From Actinomycetota bacterium (GTDB lineage: Bacteria > Actinomycetota > Humimicrobiia > Humimicrobiales > Humimicrobiaceae), in assembly GCA_018400395.1 (NCBI GenBank), contig JAGYMN010000061.1:1-7248 (forward strand): DNA of 7,248 nt, given 5' to 3'. The notes below the pieces were generated by a model that searched no databases, was not told where the DNA came from, and saw only the letters and a program-made list of their open reading frames with translations. The translations under genes and the position numbers were made by a program. Within the stretch, counting starts at the first letter, position 1. Every line of letters begins with the position of its first letter. Of the stretch, positions 4,895 to 7,248 are shown piece after piece.

Positions 4895-6400
4895 ATGAGC
4901 CTGATGGGAATTGATATAGGTACTACAGGTACGAAGGCTATCGTTTTTTCTGAAGAAGGCAGAATACTGGCAAGTTCCTACCTTGAATACAACCTGCTGT
5001 TTCCAAAGAAAGGATGGGTTGAGTTTGATACTCTGGATATGTGGGAAAAAATAATGAAAGTGATTAAAGATGTCAACTCAAATAAAGATGTTAAAAAAGA
5101 TCCTGTTGAGGCACTCGCAGCTTCTACATTTGGGGACTCTTTTACACCCATAGATGAAAAAGGTGATATCCTTTATAATACTATTTATTCCACTGACTCC
5201 AGGAGCACCAGGGAACTTGACTATATTCTTTCCATAATCCCGGCAAAAGAACTTTATTATATAACAGGGCTGCCTCCCCAGTTTGTCACTCCGCTTAACA
5301 AGATACTATGGGTCAAGAATAATCTTCCAGAAATATATAAAAAGACAAAAAAATTTCTCTTTACTGAAGAGCTGCTCCACCACAATCTCGGTATAAGAGA
5401 TTACAGGATAAACTATCCCCTGAGCTCCACAACACTTTTTTTTGATATCAAAAAGAAGAAATGGGCTGTAGATATTTTAGAAAAATTTGATATTGACCCC
5501 GGGCTTTTTGCTGACCCGGCACCTTCTGGTACAAAGGTGGGGACTGTAAGCAGGAAGGTAGCAGATGAACTTGGTTTCAGAAGGGATGTATCTGTAGTTT
5601 CAGGCTGTCATGACCAGCAGTGCGCTGCGTTTGGAGTGGGGGCTATATCCGGCGGTATTGCTGCAGATGGAGTCGGCACTGTCGAATGTGTAATACCTAT
5701 ATTTGATGAGATTATTATGAAGGATAGCATGTTTGAAAATGATTTTTCAACAAGGGCCCATGTTGTAAAGGATAAATATGCAACCTTCGCGTATAATTTT
5801 TCAGCTGGAAGTGTTCTTAAATGGTACAGGGATAAGCTGGCCCCTGATATAAGGGATGACGCAGTTTCGATGGGAAAGGACGCGTATGATTATTTCTTTT
5901 CCGATATTGATTATAAGCCTTCCGGTATATATGCACTCCCTTATTTTTCTGCATCAGGGACTCCTTATCATGATCCCATAATCAAGGGAAGCATGATAGG
6001 AATAGGTCTGTCAACCGAAAGAAAGGATATTTTTAAGAGTCTGGTAGAAGGGCTTGTTTTTGAGATAGGCTATAATATCGAATTGCTTGAAAAATCCGGA
6101 ATTGAAATAAATGAACTCCGTGCAGTTGGAGGAGGATCCCGTTCAGATTATTGGCTGTCTCTTAAAGCTTCGGTACTAAACAAAGTCGTAAAAAGAATGG
6201 ATATAGCTGAAGCTGGTTGCCTGGCAACAATGATGCTCGCAGGAAGCAGGATTGGAAAGTTCAGCATAGAAGAAGCTCAAAAAAAATTTGTAAAGGTAGG
6301 AAAAGAATTCCTGCCGGATATTAAGGTAAGAGAGGCATATATTCCGTATTACGAAAAATATAAAGAGATATACGGCCTTGTGTCCAGGCTCTATGACTGA
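4895..6400 (+). CDS. FGGY-family carbohydrate kinase (xylulokinase-like, substrate unassigned)
   Basis: FGGY kinases transfer phosphate from ATP to a sugar or polyol entering central metabolism. At 501 residues the length is normal for the family. Visible motifs are the phosphate-1 loop DIGTTGTKA (7-15), WVEFD (41-45), the substrate-region segment STFGDSF (77-83), STDSR (99-103), SGCHDQQCAAFGVGA (236-250) with probable catalytic base D240, phosphate-2 loop ADGVGTVE (257-264), and the C-terminal AVGGGSRSDYW adenosine motif followed by AEAGCLATMMLAG. Nothing essential is missing. It starts at ATG 4895 with AAGGAG 8 bases upstream. No transporter, isomerase or aldolase adjoins it, so the substrate cannot be deduced from context. 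The STFGDS segment differs from the usual xylulokinase SGQMHG, which argues against calling it xylB; a YgcE-like or other subgroup is possible. An upstream gap of 160 bases suggests it has its own promoter. Confidence 0.92.
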   Translation: MSLMGIDIGTTGTKAIVFSEEGRILASSYLEYNLLFPKKGWVEFDTLDMWEKIMKVIKDVNSNKDVKKDPVEALAASTFGDSFTPIDEKGDILYNTIYSTDSRSTRELDYILSIIPAKELYYITGLPPQFVTPLNKILWVKNNLPEIYKKTKKFLFTEELLHHNLGIRDYRINYPLSSTTLFFDIKKKKWAVDILEKFDIDPGLFADPAPSGTKVGTVSRKVADELGFRRDVSVVSGCHDQQCAAFGVGAISGGIAADGVGTVECVIPIFDEIIMKDSMFENDFSTRAHVVKDKYATFAYNFSAGSVLKWYRDKLAPDIRDDAVSMGKDAYDYFFSDIDYKPSGIYALPYFSASGTPYHDPIIKGSMIGIGLSTERKDIFKSLVEGLVFEIGYNIELLEKSGIEINELRAVGGGSRSDYWLSLKASVLNKVVKRMDIAEAGCLATMMLAGSRIGKFSIEEAQKKFVKVGKEFLPDIKVREAYIPYYEKYKEIYGLVSRLYD

Positions 6401-6478
6401 TATTGGTAATTAATTGATAAATATTTGCCCGATAAACTGAAACAAAAATATTTTTTCAAATCTGAATAAGTAATATAA

Positions 6479-6829
6479 TTGAAGATACACGGATACGTTA
6501 AAGATGGAAAAGATTGCATAATTGCACGTAGGATTTTTACTGCAGATAATTTTATTCAGAGGTCCCTTGGTCTTATATTAAGAAAGCCGCTGGAATATGG
6601 TGAAGCGTTTCTTATAAAAGATTGCAGAAGTATTCACACCATTGGTATGAGATATAATATTGATGTACTTTTTATTGATAAAAATAGCAGAGTAATAGCT
6701 TCTTTTAAAGATGTTTCTCCCTGGAGGATTACCCCTTTCGTAAGCGGCGCCAGCTCGGCAATTGAGTTCAGATCAGGATTTGCTGAAACGCAATTACCCC
6801 ATGAGGGCGAAAAGATTTTATTTGTTTAA
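6479..6829 (+). CDS. DUF192 family protein
   Basis: The 116-residue product matches the DUF192 pattern: an early Arg-containing segment with FIQRSLGLILRKPL (25-38), GEAFLIKDCRSIHTIGMRYN (41-60), IDVLFID (61-67), then a beta-rich half ending EFRSGFAETQLPHEGEKILF. The IHTIGM and IDVxFID motifs are diagnostic. The family fold is a small beta barrel; its biochemical role is not established, and many members are exported. This one has no signal peptide and should be cytoplasmic. The start is TTG at 6479: a TAA abuts it upstream and no ATG or GTG lies in the next 50 codons, so an ATG start would remove the conserved core. No Shine-Dalgarno is seen. The gene follows the kinase after 78 bases and ends 8 bases from the convergent TPR gene. 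Confidence 0.88.
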   Translation: MKIHGYVKDGKDCIIARRIFTADNFIQRSLGLILRKPLEYGEAFLIKDCRSIHTIGMRYNIDVLFIDKNSRVIASFKDVSPWRITPFVSGASSAIEFRSGFAETQLPHEGEKILFV

Positions 6830-6837
6830 ATTTTCTA

Positions 6838-7197
6838 CTATGATTTATTATATCTTCTTATGGCGTCTTCATAAATCCTTAAGCCCGGTTTCATAAACTT
6901 TGCTATTTTAAAATGCCCCAGAGCCCTGTTGAATGATTTTTCTTTTAGAAGACACATTCCCATGCCATAATGGGCAAAATCATTGGAGGCATCGATCTGT
7001 AATGCCCTGTCAAAATGTGCTTTGGAAGGACCATAAAAGCCCATGTTAAAGTAGCAGATTGCAAGAGCTTCGCGTATTGAACCTTTTTCGGGTTCCTGGG
7101 CTACGGCCTTCTCAAGAAGCAGGGAAGCATTAAGGAAATCATTTTTTTTCATCAAATCTTTAGCCATGCAAAATAGGGCATATGTGTTTTCTTCCAT
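6838..7197 (-). CDS. Small tetratricopeptide-repeat protein
   Basis: The 119-residue protein consists almost wholly of three TPR units: about residues 5-38, 39-72 and 73-106. They share the TPR spacing of small and large hydrophobic residues, with alanines in helix B (A31, A65, A99) each 34 residues apart and a Pro or Asp at the turn (P36, D69, P104). TPR units form helical scaffolds for protein-protein contacts; the partner is unknown. There is no signal peptide or membrane segment, so it is probably cytoplasmic. The start at 7197 is supported by AGAAGGA five bases upstream. It is convergent with the DUF192 gene, with 8 bases between the stops and no room for a separate terminator. Confidence 0.85.
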   Translation of the reverse strand: MEENTYALFCMAKDLMKKNDFLNASLLLEKAVAQEPEKGSIREALAICYFNMGFYGPSKAHFDRALQIDASNDFAHYGMGMCLLKEKSFNRALGHFKIAKFMKPGLRIYEDAIRRYNKS

Positions 7198-7202
7198 TGT
7201 GT

Positions 7203-7230
7203 TCCTTCTGGAGTATTTTTTTATATTATA
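7203..7230 (-). promoter_or_regulatory. Ribosome site and possible -10 box of the TPR gene
   Basis: On the minus strand, TATAAT (7225-7230) lies upstream of AGAAGGA (7203-7209), which is 5 bases before the ATG. The Shine-Dalgarno is convincing. The -10 box is only plausible, because a matching -35 would lie at or beyond the window edge. Confidence 0.45.
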
Positions 7231-7248
7231 AAACCCAAGCTTTTTTTA

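Noticed and set aside
6441..6476. AATATTT/AAATATT inverted repeat between kinase and DUF192 genes
   Set aside because: The arms are short, all A-T and widely spaced, which is expected by chance in this composition.
1..7248. CRISPR array, insertion sequence, integrase or phage genes
   Set aside because: No regularly spaced repeats, transposase or integrase reading frame, or phage structural motifs are present.

Overview
The window is AT-rich bacterial chromosome. Gene spacing is ordinary, all starts are bacterial-type, and the tRNA has an encoded CCA. A type III pantothenate kinase (coaX) next to a dihydrouridine synthase (dus), strong GGAGG-type ribosome sites and a ferritin-like protein of the encapsulin-cargo type all suit a low-GC, probably anaerobic bacterium (Bacillota-like or a less well known lineage). 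The sequence alone does not fix the phylum. No transposase, integrase, CRISPR array or phage gene is visible.
Layout. 1-1836 (minus strand): a multi-pass membrane protein that runs off the left edge and resembles GT-C type glycosyltransferases; upstream of it is a lipoprotein with a coiled-coil stalk and a complete trypsin-like catalytic triad. 2042-3995 (plus): coaX and a dus gene, 28 bases apart and probably one operon. 4039-4351: a tRNA-Pro(CGG) gene preceded by two inverted repeats and followed by a compact, GC-rich cassette that folds into several hairpins and ends in an exact 23-base copy of the tRNA 3' end. 4450-4734: a 94-residue encapsulin-type ferritin-like protein with no shell gene beside it. 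4895-6400: an FGGY sugar kinase. 6479-6829: a DUF192 protein with a TTG start. 6838-7197 (minus): a small three-TPR protein that converges on the DUF192 gene.
How the genes work together. CoaX (first step of coenzyme A synthesis) and Dus (tRNA dihydrouridine) are housekeeping functions that often lie close together in Gram-positive genomes, and a tRNA gene follows them. The membrane protein and lipoprotein both act at the cell envelope. The ferritin-like protein, sugar kinase, DUF192 and TPR genes each seem to stand alone, with intergenic gaps large enough for separate promoters; nothing ties them into one pathway.
The most unusual item is the cassette at 4192-4351. It carries a duplicated tRNA tail including CCA, a segment that is the reverse complement of the tRNA T-loop and T-stem 3' strand, and a closing stem around two further hairpins. 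It looks like a very small tRNA-targeted, non-autonomous element or a tRNA-mimicking RNA domain co-transcribed with tRNA-Pro.
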